DNA of 64,000 bases from Mycolicibacterium palauense (GCF_002592005.1 NZ_NVQF01000021.1:1-64000); one strand, 5' to 3'; counted from the stretch's first letter, positions 16,670-25,714 are shown. Notes: generated by a model not told the origin, from the sequence alone. Translations and numbers: made by a program.

Positions 16670-18616
16670 TCAGATCTCGATGCGCGAGCCCAGGAACACC
16701 GTGCGCTCGCTCGGCAGCCCGAAGTGTTCGGCCGCGTCGTGGGCGACAAGGGAGGTTGCGATGAAGAGTCGCTTGCGCCAGTGCGCCATCGTGGGCTCCT
16801 TGCCCGCGCGCAGTTCCAGCTTCGACAGGAAGTAGGACACCGCTGCTGAGTCGGCGCCGTCATCGGTGTGGTGCCCGACGGCTGCGGTGGGGCCCAGCGA
16901 CCGCAGAATCGCGGGCACGTCGGGGTTGTCCATGTAGCCCAGGGACACCCCGACGTGCACGATTCCGGCGCCGTCGAGTCGCTCCACGGTGAGCTCGGCC
17001 GGGCCGGCGTGCGGCACCGTCAGCGTGGTGATCGACAGGATCACCGCCCGCTCGTGCAGCACCCGGTTGTGGGCGACGTTGAGCCGCAGCGCCAGGGGAG
17101 CCGTCGAGGTGTTGCGGGTCAGGAACACCGCGGTGCCGGGCACCCGCTGCACCGGTGGGCGCCGCCGCGAGAGCTCGTCGAGGAACTCCTCCTGGCTGCC
17201 CTCCACGGCGTGGCGGGCGCGGGTGACGATCGTGCGGCCCTTCTGCCAGGTCATCATCACGGTGAACGAGGCCAGGGCGATGGCCAGCGGGAGCCAGGCG
17301 CCGTGCACCAGCTTGGTGGTGTTGGCCGCCAGGAACAGCAGGTCCACCGTGCACAGGGCCGTGCCGCCGGTGATGACCAGCCACAGCGGGGTGTGCCAGC
17401 GCTTCCGCGCGACGTAGAAGAACAGCAGGGTGGTGATGGTGATGGTCCCGGTGACCGCCATGCCGTAGGCGTAGGCCAGGGCCGCCGAGCTGCCGAAACT
17501 GACCACCAGGATCACCACCGCGACCGCCACCGTGGCGTTGATCAGCGGCACGTAGATCTGGCCGGGCCGCGAGGCCGAGGTGTGCACGATCCGCAGCCGC
17601 GGCAGGAACCCCAGCGCCCCGGCCTGCGAGGCCACCGAGAACACCCCGGCGATGACGGCCTGGGAGGCGATCACCGTGGCCGCGGTGGCCAGCACCACCA
17701 TCGGCAGCCGCGCCCACTCCGGCGCCAGTAGGAAGAACGGTGCGTGCGTGACGGTTTCGTCGCCCAGCAGCGACGCGCCCTGCCCCAGGTAGCTCAGCGC
17801 GCACGCCGGCAGCACCAGGCCCAGCCAGGCCACGGTGACCGCCCGCCGGCCGAAGTGGCCCATATCGGCGTAGAGCGCCTCGGCCCCGGTGACCGCGAGC
17901 ACCACCGCGGCCAGCGCGAAGAACGCCACCCGGAAGTCGCCGGCGACGAACTGCAGCGCGTAGGTCGGTGAGAGGGCCCGCAGAATCTGCGGGTGTGCGG
18001 CGATCCCGCCGATCCCGCACACGCCGATCACCGTGAACCACACCACCATCACCGGCCCGAACAGCCTGCCGACGGTGCCGGTGCCATGCCGCTGCACCGA
18101 GAACAACACCACGATGATCACCACGGTGATGGGCACGACCCAGGCCGCGAGCTCGGGTTGCAGCACCTTGAGGCCCTCGACCGCCGAGAGGACCGAGATC
18201 GCCGGGGTGACCATCGAGTCGCCGATGAACAGCGCGGCCCCGAAGATGCCCAGCCCGGCCAGCGCCAGCGCCGTGCGGTCCCCGCGGGCCCGGCCCCAGC
18301 GGGTCACCATCGTGATCAGCGCCATGATGCCGCCCTCGCCGTCGTTGTCGGCGCGCATCACCAGCGTCACGTAGGTCAGCGTGACGATCAGCATCAGCGT
18401 CCAAAAGATCAGCGATACAACCCCGTACACATGCTGGGTGCTCATCGGCACCGGATGCGGAGTGGTGGGGTTGAACACCGTCTGGATGGTGTAGATCGGG
18501 CTGGTGCCGATATCGCCGAACACCACCCCCAGCGCGCCGACCACGGGGAACAGTCGCGCCCCGTTGCCGCGACCGAGCAGATGCGCCGGCGATGCGGGCT
18601 CGTCACGGATCTGCAC
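16670..18616 (-). CDS. kup: Kup-family potassium uptake transporter
   Basis: About 648 aa from GTG 18616, which has GAGGA just upstream. The family signature GVVFGDIGTSPIYT is near the start. About twelve hydrophobic segments reach residue ~430 and a ~200-residue cytoplasmic C-terminal domain follows. It takes up K+ with H+ symport. A longer start at 18709 would run into the divergent regulator's promoter. Length fits the family. It converges with the GntR gene (127 bp between the stops, GC-rich, nothing else seen). Confidence 0.93.
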   Translation of the reverse strand: MQIRDEPASPAHLLGRGNGARLFPVVGALGVVFGDIGTSPIYTIQTVFNPTTPHPVPMSTQHVYGVVSLIFWTLMLIVTLTYVTLVMRADNDGEGGIMALITMVTRWGRARGDRTALALAGLGIFGAALFIGDSMVTPAISVLSAVEGLKVLQPELAAWVVPITVVIIVVLFSVQRHGTGTVGRLFGPVMVVWFTVIGVCGIGGIAAHPQILRALSPTYALQFVAGDFRVAFFALAAVVLAVTGAEALYADMGHFGRRAVTVAWLGLVLPACALSYLGQGASLLGDETVTHAPFFLLAPEWARLPMVVLATAATVIASQAVIAGVFSVASQAGALGFLPRLRIVHTSASRPGQIYVPLINATVAVAVVILVVSFGSSAALAYAYGMAVTGTITITTLLFFYVARKRWHTPLWLVITGGTALCTVDLLFLAANTTKLVHGAWLPLAIALASFTVMMTWQKGRTIVTRARHAVEGSQEEFLDELSRRRPPVQRVPGTAVFLTRNTSTAPLALRLNVAHNRVLHERAVILSITTLTVPHAGPAELTVERLDGAGIVHVGVSLGYMDNPDVPAILRSLGPTAAVGHHTDDGADSAAVSYFLSKLELRAGKEPTMAHWRKRLFIATSLVAHDAAEHFGLPSERTVFLGSRIEI

Positions 18617-18725
18617 GGCGGGGTCCTCGGTGGGCGGCAAGGCCCCTCGATGGTAGACCGGCCGGCGGCGAAATCCGGTGAACTGCGACGATCGCCGGGC
18701 CGGCGGCACGGAAGTTCAACACCGT

Positions 18726-18731
18726 TATACT
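18726..18731 (+). promoter_or_regulatory. -10 box of the TetR gene
   Basis: TATACT stands 24 nt before the first GTG of the TetR gene, in the divergent kup-tetR spacer. A weak -35 (TTCAAC) lies upstream with shorter than ideal spacing. Confidence 0.45.
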
Positions 18732-18755
18732 TTTGCACGTGTGTGTCAACCGTGG

Positions 18756-19406
18756 GTGGTCGTGATCTCCCGCGCGCAGGAGCGCACCCGGCGCCGGGTG
18801 CTGGACACCGCGCGGGCCTACCTGGACGCACACGGTGTCGAACAGCTCTCGATGCGCCGCCTCGCCGACGAGGCCGGGGTCAGCGTGCGCACCCTCTACA
18901 ACCACTTCGGTGACCGCGACGGGCTGCTGACCGCGCTGATCCGGGACTCGCTGGACTCACTGGACGTTGCGACCCAACAACTCTCGTCCACCGATCCGCT
19001 CGACCGGATCTGGGAGGCCGCCGCGGTGTCGATCGACACCCTCGTCACCGAGATCCCGAGGTCGGTGGTGCGTGCGGTGTTGATGGACGACCGCATGGTC
19101 AACGAGGTCAACCGCGACTGGACGGGCTGGGAGCCGATCGTCGCCGAGATCCGTGCGGCGACCCGCCGCGGGGTGTTGCGCGACGACGTGGACCCGGCGG
19201 TGCTGGCCGACCACGCCGCCATGGTGCTGTTCCACCTGCAGCGGCGCTGGACGGCCGGCGAGATCGACACCGACGAGCTGCGCGCCGGCGCGCGGCACGC
19301 CTTCGACCTGTGCCTGTTGACGATCGCCCGGCCCCGCGCCCGGGAGCGCATCCTGGCCCACGCCCGCTCGCTGCACCCCGACCCGCCCGCGCGTTCCCGC
19401 GCCTGA
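18756..19406 (+). CDS. TetR-family transcription regulator
   Basis: About 216 aa. The N-terminal TetR helix-turn-helix reads RRVLDTARAYLDAHGVEQLS, then MRRLADEAGVSVRTLYNHFG. The C-terminal ligand and dimer domain is not specific. GTG 18756 or 18762 starts fit the -10 box at 18726-18731; a longer frame from 18678 would include the promoter. It is divergent from kup and 63 bp upstream of the VOC gene. It probably controls itself and the following genes, but the ligand is unknown. Confidence 0.9.
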   Translation: MVVISRAQERTRRRVLDTARAYLDAHGVEQLSMRRLADEAGVSVRTLYNHFGDRDGLLTALIRDSLDSLDVATQQLSSTDPLDRIWEAAAVSIDTLVTEIPRSVVRAVLMDDRMVNEVNRDWTGWEPIVAEIRAATRRGVLRDDVDPAVLADHAAMVLFHLQRRWTAGEIDTDELRAGARHAFDLCLLTIARPRARERILAHARSLHPDPPARSRA

Positions 19407-19430
19407 CCCCACCACCACACCGAATCACCA

Positions 19431-19458
19431 CCACCCAGCAACGACCACCCAGCAACGA
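19431..19458. repeat. 2 x 14-bp tandem repeat
   Basis: CCACCCAGCAACGA occurs twice without a gap, just before the ribosome site (GAAGGGA) of the VOC gene. It is one of several short tandem repeats in this window. Confidence 0.9.
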
Positions 19459-19469
19459 AGGGACGACCC

Positions 19470-19883
19470 GTGCACCGGAACCTGTTGAAGACGTTCATCA
19501 TCGACGCCCCGTCGGGGGTCTACCACCAGACCGCGGAGTTCTGGGCGGGCGCGTTGGGGGCGACCGTCACCCCGACCGGGCTCGACGAGTACCAGATCCT
19601 CGAAGACGCCTCCCCGGGCAACCGGATCGTGGTCCAGGACGTCGGCCCGGGGCGCGCCGGCGTCCACTTCGACATCCACACCGACGACCTGGACGCCGAG
19701 GTGCAGCGCCTGCTGGGCCTGGGCGCGACCATGGTCGACGACTCCTTCGCGGATCACCCCGGGCGCTGGGTGATCATGCGGGACCCGTCCGGTGTCGACT
19801 TCTGCGTCGTCGACGCGCTGAACAAGCTGCGCGGCCAGGAGACCCTCGACGACTTCGAACGGCGGGCCCGGCCGGTGGAATGA
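19470..19883 (+). CDS. VOC-family (glyoxalase/bleomycin resistance fold) protein
   Basis: A 137-aa single VOC domain. The typical first half ends in GVHFDIHTDDLDAEVQRLLGLGAT and the second half carries WVIMRDPSGVDFCVVD, where His and Glu/Asp ligands normally lie. The GTG start follows GAAGGGA at a good distance. It may be a lyase, dioxygenase or binding protein. It lies in a rightward row with the TetR gene before and the CoA-transferase after, so co-regulation is possible. Confidence 0.85.
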   Translation: MHRNLLKTFIIDAPSGVYHQTAEFWAGALGATVTPTGLDEYQILEDASPGNRIVVQDVGPGRAGVHFDIHTDDLDAEVQRLLGLGATMVDDSFADHPGRWVIMRDPSGVDFCVVDALNKLRGQETLDDFERRARPVE

Positions 19884-19967
19884 GCCCGGTACGCCTCGGC
19901 GCCCGAAACGGCCGCCCGGCGTTTAGCATGGCCGCGTCGACACTCAGGGTCCGTCAGGGAGGTTCCG

Positions 19968-21290
19968 TTGGCCGGCGACAGCGCCCAAGAGCAGTATTCC
20001 GCCAAGCTCACCACCGCCGAGGAGGCCGTCGCCCCGATCGCCGCGGGGGAGTACGTCTCCTGCGCGATGGCCGTCGCCCAGCCGCCGGCGCTGCTGTCCG
20101 CGCTGGCCGACCGGCTGCGCAGCGGCGACCTGTCCGGCATCCGGCTGTACTACAAGTTCGCCCTCGACCCGTTGGCCACCACGCTGCTGGCCGACGACGT
20201 GATCGAGAAGGTGGATGCCCACACGATGTTCATCCACGGCCGCGACCACGAGCTGATCAAGGGGCAGATCAAGAGCGGCCGCAAGGTGGTCAGCTACGTG
20301 CCGGTGCATTTCAGCCAGGTGCCGCGGGTCTTCGAGGACACCATCGACCTGGACACCTTCCTGGTCACCGTCTCACCGATGGACCGCGGCGGCTACTTCT
20401 CCTTCGGCACCAACAACGACTTCACCTCGGTGGCCGCCCGCCGCGCCAAGCGGCTGATCGTCGAGGTCAACCCCAACATGCCGCGGGTCTTCGGGCAGTC
20501 GCTGCTGCACGTCTCGGAGGTGTCGGCGATCATCGAGAACGACGTGCCTCTCCTCGAGCTGGGCTCCTCCGAACCCTCGGAGGAGGGCACGCTGATCGGT
20601 GAGATCGTGGCCCCGATGATCCCGGACGGCTCCACCATCCAGCTGGGCATCGGCAAGCTGCTGACCGGGGTGGCCCGGGCGCTGAGCGGGCACTCCGATC
20701 TGGGCCTGCACTCCGAGCTGTTCACCCCGGCCATCGCGGAGCTGGTGCAAAAGGGCGTGCTCACCGGCCGCCGCAAGAACCTGCACCAGCACAAGCACGT
20801 GTTCACCTTCGCCGTCGGCACCGCGGACACCTACGAGTTCATGAACGACAACGCCGCCTTCGAGAGCCACCCCTCCTCCTACGTCAACGACGTGCGTGTC
20901 ATCGCCGCCAACGACAACCTGGTGTCGGTGAACACCGCCATCGAGATCGACCTGTACGGGCAGGTGAACGCCGAGTTCATCGCCGGTCACGAGTTCAGCG
21001 GATCCGGTGGCCAGTTCGACTTCGTCAAGGGCGCCTCGATGGCCCGCAACGGCCGCTCCATCGTTGCGTTGCCGTCGACGGCCCGCAAGGGCACGGTGTC
21101 GAGCATCGTGCCGAAGGTGGGCATGGTGACCGACATCCGCAACGACGTCGAATGGGTGGTCACCGAGTTCGGTGCGGTGAATCTGCGCGGGCGGTCCACC
21201 AAGGAGCGCGCGGAGGCGCTGATCTCGATCGCGCACCCGGATTTCCGCGCCGAGCTGACCGCGGCCGCCCGCGGGGTCACGCTGATCTGA
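19968..21290 (+). CDS. Acetyl-CoA hydrolase/4-hydroxybutyrate CoA-transferase family protein
   Basis: A 440-aa class I CoA-transferase of the AcetylCoA_hydro type. The C-terminal half has the conserved block EIDLYGQVNAEFIAGHEFSG then GSGGQFDFVKGA, which includes the catalytic Glu region and the oxyanion glycines. It moves CoA between short acyl groups (acetate, succinate, 4-hydroxybutyrate or similar) or hydrolyses acyl-CoA. TTG 19968 is the start because GGGAGG lies 8 nt upstream and no ATG fits. Confidence 0.9.
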   Translation: MAGDSAQEQYSAKLTTAEEAVAPIAAGEYVSCAMAVAQPPALLSALADRLRSGDLSGIRLYYKFALDPLATTLLADDVIEKVDAHTMFIHGRDHELIKGQIKSGRKVVSYVPVHFSQVPRVFEDTIDLDTFLVTVSPMDRGGYFSFGTNNDFTSVAARRAKRLIVEVNPNMPRVFGQSLLHVSEVSAIIENDVPLLELGSSEPSEEGTLIGEIVAPMIPDGSTIQLGIGKLLTGVARALSGHSDLGLHSELFTPAIAELVQKGVLTGRRKNLHQHKHVFTFAVGTADTYEFMNDNAAFESHPSSYVNDVRVIAANDNLVSVNTAIEIDLYGQVNAEFIAGHEFSGSGGQFDFVKGASMARNGRSIVALPSTARKGTVSSIVPKVGMVTDIRNDVEWVVTEFGAVNLRGRSTKERAEALISIAHPDFRAELTAAARGVTLI

Positions 21291-21296
21291 CCCGGC

Positions 21297-22046
21297 ATGA
21301 CCCCCGCGAGCGCGCCGTTTCTGCTGCTGTCCATCCGTGCCGAGGCCGAGGCCGCCGACGACGAGTACCGCGCCATGCAGCGCTTCGGCGGGCTCGACGA
21401 CACGGGGCTGCACCGGATCAACCTGACCCACCAGCCGCTGGGGCACATCGACCTCGACGACTGGTCGGGCGTCATCCTCGGCGGCGGGCCCTACAACGTC
21501 AGCGACCCGGCGGCGGACAAGTCGCCGACGCAGCGGCGGGCCGAGGCGGAGCTGCTGGAACTCGTCGAGCGGATCGTGGCGGCCGACTTCCCGTTCCTGG
21601 GCTGCTGTTACGGGGTGGGCACGCTGGGCGCGGTGATCGGAGCGACGATCGACCGCACCTACAGCGAGCCGGTCGGCGGCCTCACCGTGCGCCTGACCGC
21701 CGCGGGGCGTGCGGACCCGCTCTTCGCCGATCTGCCCGAGGAGTTCGACGCCTACGGCGGGCACAAGGAGGCCGCCGCCGCGCTGCCCGCCCACGCCCTG
21801 CACCTGGCGTCCTCGGCGGACTGCCCGGTGCAGGCGTTCCGGGTGGGCGAGCACGTCTACGCCACCCAGTTCCACCCCGAACTCGACGCCGACGGCATCT
21901 GCACCCGCATCGACGTCTACCGCCACTATGGGTACTTCGCGCCGGAGACCGCCGACGAACTCAAGACCGCCGCCCGCAAGCGCGACGCCCATCATCCGCC
22001 GTCGATCCTGCGGCGCTTCACCTCCCGCTACGCCCGGCCGAGCTGA
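21297..22046 (+). CDS. Class I glutamine amidotransferase-like protein
   Basis: A 249-aa stand-alone class I GATase domain. The nucleophile Cys is in FLGCCYGVG, the oxyanion Gly pattern is VILGGGPYN, and the His-x-Glu pair is in QFHPEL. Such proteins release ammonia from glutamine or cleave gamma-glutamyl bonds; no synthase partner is adjacent. The start is 6 bp after the CoA-transferase stop, so the two are probably co-transcribed. Confidence 0.88.
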   Translation: MTPASAPFLLLSIRAEAEAADDEYRAMQRFGGLDDTGLHRINLTHQPLGHIDLDDWSGVILGGGPYNVSDPAADKSPTQRRAEAELLELVERIVAADFPFLGCCYGVGTLGAVIGATIDRTYSEPVGGLTVRLTAAGRADPLFADLPEEFDAYGGHKEAAAALPAHALHLASSADCPVQAFRVGEHVYATQFHPELDADGICTRIDVYRHYGYFAPETADELKTAARKRDAHHPPSILRRFTSRYARPS

Positions 22047-22067
22047 AACCGCCGGCGATCTCAGCCC

Positions 22068-22081
22068 GGGACCGAAGTCCC
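22068..22081 (+). promoter_or_regulatory. DosR (dormancy) box
   Basis: GGGACCGAAGTCCC matches the mycobacterial DosR consensus core (GGGAC, four central bases, GTCCC) and is a near-perfect palindrome. It lies 56 bp upstream of the Ddn-like gene. A weaker second site (TTGGGGCCCGCGGCCCTGG, 22087-22105) may add to it. Expression of the following three genes is expected under hypoxia or nitric oxide. Confidence 0.8.
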
Positions 22082-22137
22082 TGAAATTGGGGCCCGCGGC
22101 CCTGGTGGGGGGCCCCGTGCCAGGGAAGGCTGGGATC

Positions 22138-22542
22138 ATGCCGACCTACACCAATCCCCGGGTGCGGGACGCCGTGCGCGCGTTCAACAAGCGCGTGCTC
22201 AATCCCGTCATGCGGCTGCTGGCCGGGCGCCGCTACTGGTACGCCTCGATGCTGCGGCACACCGGGCGCCGGTCGGGCAGGTCCTACTCCACACCGGTGG
22301 TCGCCGACGTGGTCGCCGACGGGATCATCGTCCCGCTGCCCTACGGCACCGGCGTCGACTGGCTGCGCAACGTGCTCGCCGACGGGCAGGCCACCATCAC
22401 CACGCACGGACGCACCTACCAGGTCAGCGACCCGGAGGTCATCGACGCCGACACGGCCGAACCGCAGCTGCCGCCCCGGCGCCGCGACCTGTACCACCGG
22501 TTCGACGTCGACCGGTATGTGAAGTTTGCTCGCGCTGACTAG
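22138..22542 (+). CDS. Deazaflavin-dependent nitroreductase family (Ddn-like) protein
   Basis: A 134-aa protein of the F420-binding split-barrel family that includes Ddn of M. tuberculosis. The N-terminal pattern reads NPVMRLLAGRRYWYASMLRH, then TGRRSGRSYSTPVV, and the barrel ends in DWLRNVLADGQATITTHGR. It probably reduces quinones or other acceptors with F420H2. A DosR box 56 bp upstream and dormancy-type neighbours suggest a hypoxia role. Confidence 0.88.
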   Translation: MPTYTNPRVRDAVRAFNKRVLNPVMRLLAGRRYWYASMLRHTGRRSGRSYSTPVVADVVADGIIVPLPYGTGVDWLRNVLADGQATITTHGRTYQVSDPEVIDADTAEPQLPPRRRDLYHRFDVDRYVKFARAD

Positions 22543-22564
22543 CCGAGTGAGAAGGAGAATGACA

Positions 22565-23698
22565 ATGAAGTCGGACCACCTCAAAGCACTGACCAGCGCC
22601 CACGGGCCCTACCTGTCGGTGTATCTCGACGACTCCCGGGACAGCGCCGAGGCCGCGGCCGAGGTCGACGCCCGCCGCCGCGACATCATGCGACAGGCGC
22701 TCGACGCCGGGGCCGACGAGGCCACCGCCACCGCGGTGGACCAGGTGATCCAGCACGGACCCGCCCCGGTCGGCCGGCGCGGTCGTGCCGTGATCGCCGC
22801 CGGCGGCAAGGTCCTCGTCGACGTCCAGCTCTCCGGCCCGCCGCTGCACACCCTGGTACGGGTCGGCGAGTACCCCTACTTCCTGCCGCTGCTGGACGCC
22901 TGGCGCCCGCCGTACGTGTTCGCCGCCGTCGACCACCTCGGCGCCGACATCACCGCGCACCACGGTGACACCACCCGCACCGAGCACGTCGAGGGCGACG
23001 GGTACCCGGTCCACAAGCCCAAGGCCGCCGGCTGGCACGGCTACGGCGACGTCGGGCACTCCGCGGAGGAGGCGGCCCGGATGAACGCCCGCGCCGTCGC
23101 GGACCGGCTCACCGCCGTGGTGGACGAGACCGGGGCCGAGGTGCTGTTCGTCTCCGCCGAGGTCGGCGCCCGCACCGAGACCCTCGCCGCGCTGCCCGAA
23201 CGGATCGCCGCCCGGGTGGTGGCGTTGCCGGCGGGTTCCTCGGGGCGCCGGATGGAGGAGGACGACGCCGAGGAGCTGATCACCGCCGAACTGGACCGCC
23301 GCCGCGACGCCGCGATGGCCGACACCGACGCGCGGTTGCGCGCCGAGATCGGCCGCGGCTCCGATCTAGCCGCCGAGGGCCTGCCGGCCGTGTGCGCGGC
23401 ACTGCGGGCCGGCGACGTCGACACGCTCATCGTCGGTGACCTCGCCGACGCCACGGTGGTCATCGGGTCCCCGCGCCCCGTCGTGGCTCCCGACGCCGAC
23501 ACCCTCTCCGAGCTCGGCGAGGCGCCGGGTGCGGTGGTGCGTGCCGACGAGGTGCTGCCGTTCGTCGCGCTCACCGTCGGTGCCTGCGTGACCCGCTCGG
23601 CCGACGACATCGACCTGGTCGACGGGGTCGCGGCCCTGCTGCGCTACCCGGCGCCGGGCCTGATGGACGCGGCCGGAACGGCGACCGGAGCGCACTGA
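22565..23698 (+). CDS. Rv2629-like protein of the bacterial eRF1/Vms1 superfamily
   Basis: A 377-aa protein resembling mycobacterial Rv2629. It has an N-terminal LxxLTSAHGPYLSVYLDDSR segment, a central region with GYGDVGHSAEEAARMN and a C-terminal region ending in AACVTRSADDIDLVDGVAAL-type sequence. The superfamily relates to archaeal/eukaryotic release-factor and Vms1 folds and may act at ribosomes; function in mycobacteria is unsettled. ATG 22565 is chosen over 22559 because AGGAG is then 8 nt away. Rv2629 is a DosR-regulon gene, which fits the box at 22068. Confidence 0.85.
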   Translation: MKSDHLKALTSAHGPYLSVYLDDSRDSAEAAAEVDARRRDIMRQALDAGADEATATAVDQVIQHGPAPVGRRGRAVIAAGGKVLVDVQLSGPPLHTLVRVGEYPYFLPLLDAWRPPYVFAAVDHLGADITAHHGDTTRTEHVEGDGYPVHKPKAAGWHGYGDVGHSAEEAARMNARAVADRLTAVVDETGAEVLFVSAEVGARTETLAALPERIAARVVALPAGSSGRRMEEDDAEELITAELDRRRDAAMADTDARLRAEIGRGSDLAAEGLPAVCAALRAGDVDTLIVGDLADATVVIGSPRPVVAPDADTLSELGEAPGAVVRADEVLPFVALTVGACVTRSADDIDLVDGVAALLRYPAPGLMDAAGTATGAH

Positions 23699-23720
23699 CC
23701 GCGGCGGCGAGGGCCGGACC

Positions 23721-25232
23721 GTGCACGTGATGGAGCCGCTGGCCGCGGCGATGATGACCGGCGACGCGCTGGCGAGCCCCATGCACGTCGGCGCGCTGCT
23801 GGTCTTCAGCCCGCCGCCCGGTGCCGCCGAACACGGTGTCGACGAGCATGTCGACGAGCATTATGTCGACGACCTGTACCGGGCGGCGGTGCTGGGCACC
23901 GACCCGCTCGACCCGCGGATGCGCCGCCGTCCCCACATCGGCCCGGAGACCCTGGGGATGTGGACCTGGCAGGACGTGGAGGTGGACCTCTCGGCACACC
24001 TGCAGCGGCGCATCCTGCCCCCGGGCCTGGACCGTCACGCATCCGAACGGGCGCTGTGGCAGCTGATCGCCGACCTGCACGGCATCCCGCTGGACCGCCG
24101 GCGCCCGCAGTGGATGGCCTACCTCATCGACGGGCTGCCCGACGGCCGGTTCGCGTTCTACATCAAGGTGCACCACACCCTGGTCGACGGCGTGGCCGGC
24201 ATGCAGATGATCATCGACGGTCTCAGCCCCGACCCGAAGCAGCGCAACGGCAAGCACTTCTACGCGGCGCCCGGGCAACCACCGCCCGACGAGCGCCCGA
24301 CGCAGAGATCGACGCAGAGATCGACGCAGAGATCGACACTGTCGTCGCTGGCCGGCGTGGCGACGTCCTCGGTCGCGTTGGCGCGCAGCATCATCGGCGG
24401 CGGTGCGGACTACCTGGCCGGCGCGGTCCGCGGCGACAGCCCGCCGCCGCTGACCGCGCCGTTCACCCGGTTCAACAAGCGGCTGGGCCACCGGCGCGCG
24501 GTCGCCGGCGGCAGCTGGCCGCTGAGCCGCATCCGGGCGATCGAGGACGCCGCGGGCGCGGCCGACAACCGTGTCACCACAAACCGTGTCACCACAAACC
24601 GTGTCACCACAAACCGTGTCACCACAAACGACGTGCTGACCGCCGTGATCGCCGGAGCGCTGCGGGCCTGGCTGCAGGCCCACGACGAGCTGCCGCGCCG
24701 GTCTCTGGTCGGGTTCTGCCCGGTGGCGGTCCGGATCGCCGACGGGCAACCCGAGCCCGAACGCGGCAACCTGTTCGGCCTTGAGCAGTGCCCGCTGGGC
24801 ACCGACCTCGACGATCCCGTCGCCCGGCTCACTCTCATCAACCGCTCGATGCGCTGGGCCAAACGGGAGGTGGCCCGGCGCGGCTCGAGCGCCACCGCCG
24901 TGCTGACCGTGCCCAACCTGGTGCCCAGCCTGCTGCTGTCGCTGGTGCCGCTGATCCCCAAGTGGCGCACCGGATACAACGTGCCGATCTCCAATGTGCG
25001 CGGGCCCGAGACCGACCTGTACTTCAACGGCGCCCACCTCGACGCTCTGTACCCGATCTCGACGGTGTTCGACGGCCTGGGCCTCAACGTGACGATGTGC
25101 AGCTACGCGGGCACCGTCTCGATCGGCTACGTCGCGGGCCGCAACCTGGTACCCGACATCCAGACGCTGATCCCGATGACCGAGGCGGCGCTGGCCGAAC
25201 TGGAGCGGGCCGTCGGCGTGGTCGGGGACTAG
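23721..25232 (+). CDS. WS/DGAT wax ester synthase/diacylglycerol acyltransferase with in-frame repeats
   Basis: A 503-aa enzyme that joins acyl-CoA to alcohols or diacylglycerol, making storage lipid. The catalytic motif is His151-His152-TLV-Asp156-Gly. The second conserved block Asn303-Asp304-VLTAVIAGALRAWL and the C-terminal NVPISNVRGP are present. It carries three in-frame tandem repeats: VDEH x2 (residues 40-47), TQRS x3 (194-205) and NRVTT x4 (283-302), the last ending exactly at the conserved Asn-Asp motif. GTG 23721 follows GAGGG; GTG 23727 and ATG 23730 are alternatives. It is third in the unit behind the DosR box and converges with the hydrogenase operon (4-bp overlap). Confidence 0.93.
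   Translation: MHVMEPLAAAMMTGDALASPMHVGALLVFSPPPGAAEHGVDEHVDEHYVDDLYRAAVLGTDPLDPRMRRRPHIGPETLGMWTWQDVEVDLSAHLQRRILPPGLDRHASERALWQLIADLHGIPLDRRRPQWMAYLIDGLPDGRFAFYIKVHHTLVDGVAGMQMIIDGLSPDPKQRNGKHFYAAPGQPPPDERPTQRSTQRSTQRSTLSSLAGVATSSVALARSIIGGGADYLAGAVRGDSPPPLTAPFTRFNKRLGHRRAVAGGSWPLSRIRAIEDAAGAADNRVTTNRVTTNRVTTNRVTTNDVLTAVIAGALRAWLQAHDELPRRSLVGFCPVAVRIADGQPEPERGNLFGLEQCPLGTDLDDPVARLTLINRSMRWAKREVARRGSSATAVLTVPNLVPSLLLSLVPLIPKWRTGYNVPISNVRGPETDLYFNGAHLDALYPISTVFDGLGLNVTMCSYAGTVSIGYVAGRNLVPDIQTLIPMTEAALAELERAVGVVGD
23838..23861 (+). repeat. 2 x 12-bp in-frame tandem repeat in WS/DGAT
   Basis: GTCGACGAGCAT is repeated perfectly, and a partial third copy follows after one inserted codon (TATGTCGACGA). 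It encodes VDEHVDEH. Confidence 0.9.
24298..24333 (+). repeat. 3 x 12-bp in-frame tandem repeat in WS/DGAT
   Basis: CGACGCAGAGAT occurs three times perfectly and begins a fourth time (CGAC). It encodes TQRS three times, in the variable linker between the two halves of the enzyme. Confidence 0.95.
24567..24626 (+). repeat. 4 x 15-bp in-frame tandem repeat in WS/DGAT
   Basis: AACCGTGTCACCACA occurs four times perfectly and is followed by AAC, the first codon of the next unit. It encodes NRVTT four times, directly before the conserved Asn-Asp motif of the C-terminal half. Confidence 0.97.
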
Positions 25233-25714
25233 AGCCGGGGGCGCACGCCGGCGCGGGTCACCTCACCGAGCAGGGCGCACACCGCGCGCACCGCGTCGGG
25301 CACCGCCGCGGCGACCGCCGGCGTCAGTCCGGCCCCGTGGCCGGTGTCGGCGGCCTCGACGGTGATCACCATCAGTTCGGCGGGCAGCCGGTCCAGCGCC
25401 CGTCCCAGCCGGACCATCGAGGCGATGTCCATGCCGTGCGAGCTGACGGCCGCCGCGTCGTGCAACTCGTCGACCGCGCGGCGGGTCACCGTTCCCGGGA
25501 CCGCACCGCTGACCACCGCGTCGACCAGCACGGCCAGCGGCGCACCCGTCCACACCTCGAGCAGTTCGGTCGGGTCGGCCGGCTCGGCACACACCCGGAC
25601 CCCGGGGAGCCCGCGGGCCGCGCAGGCCGCCGCGACGGCCGGGCCCACACCGTCGTCACGGCGGTAGCGGTTGCCGACACCGACCAGCACGGCGTGCCCC
25701 GGAAGCGCGGTCAC
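25229..25714 (-). CDS. [NiFe]-hydrogenase maturation protease
   Basis: A 161-aa HyaD/HycI-type endopeptidase. GVGNRYRRDDGVGPAVA contains the family's first acidic nickel-sensing residue, followed by VLVDAVVSGAVPGTV and VSSHGMD with the conserved His. It trims the large subunit's C-terminal tail after nickel insertion. The GTG start overlaps the large-subunit stop by 4 bp, so it is the last gene of the hydrogenase operon. Its own stop overlaps the convergent WS/DGAT stop. Confidence 0.9.
   Translation of the reverse strand: MTALPGHAVLVGVGNRYRRDDGVGPAVAAACAARGLPGVRVCAEPADPTELLEVWTGAPLAVLVDAVVSGAVPGTVTRRAVDELHDAAAVSSHGMDIASMVRLGRALDRLPAELMVITVEAADTGHGAGLTPAVAAAVPDAVRAVCALLGEVTRAGVRPRL

Noticed and set aside
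22087-22105. Second DosR box next to the one at 22068
   Set aside because: It lacks the GGGAC/GTCCC core and is mostly a GC palindrome. It is mentioned as a weak possibility only, not a separate feature.
24567-24626. Possible CRISPR-like array in the WS/DGAT gene (also considered at 32856-32985 and 57619-57693)
   Set aside because: Units are directly adjacent with no unique spacers and no cas genes are present; these are simple tandem repeats.
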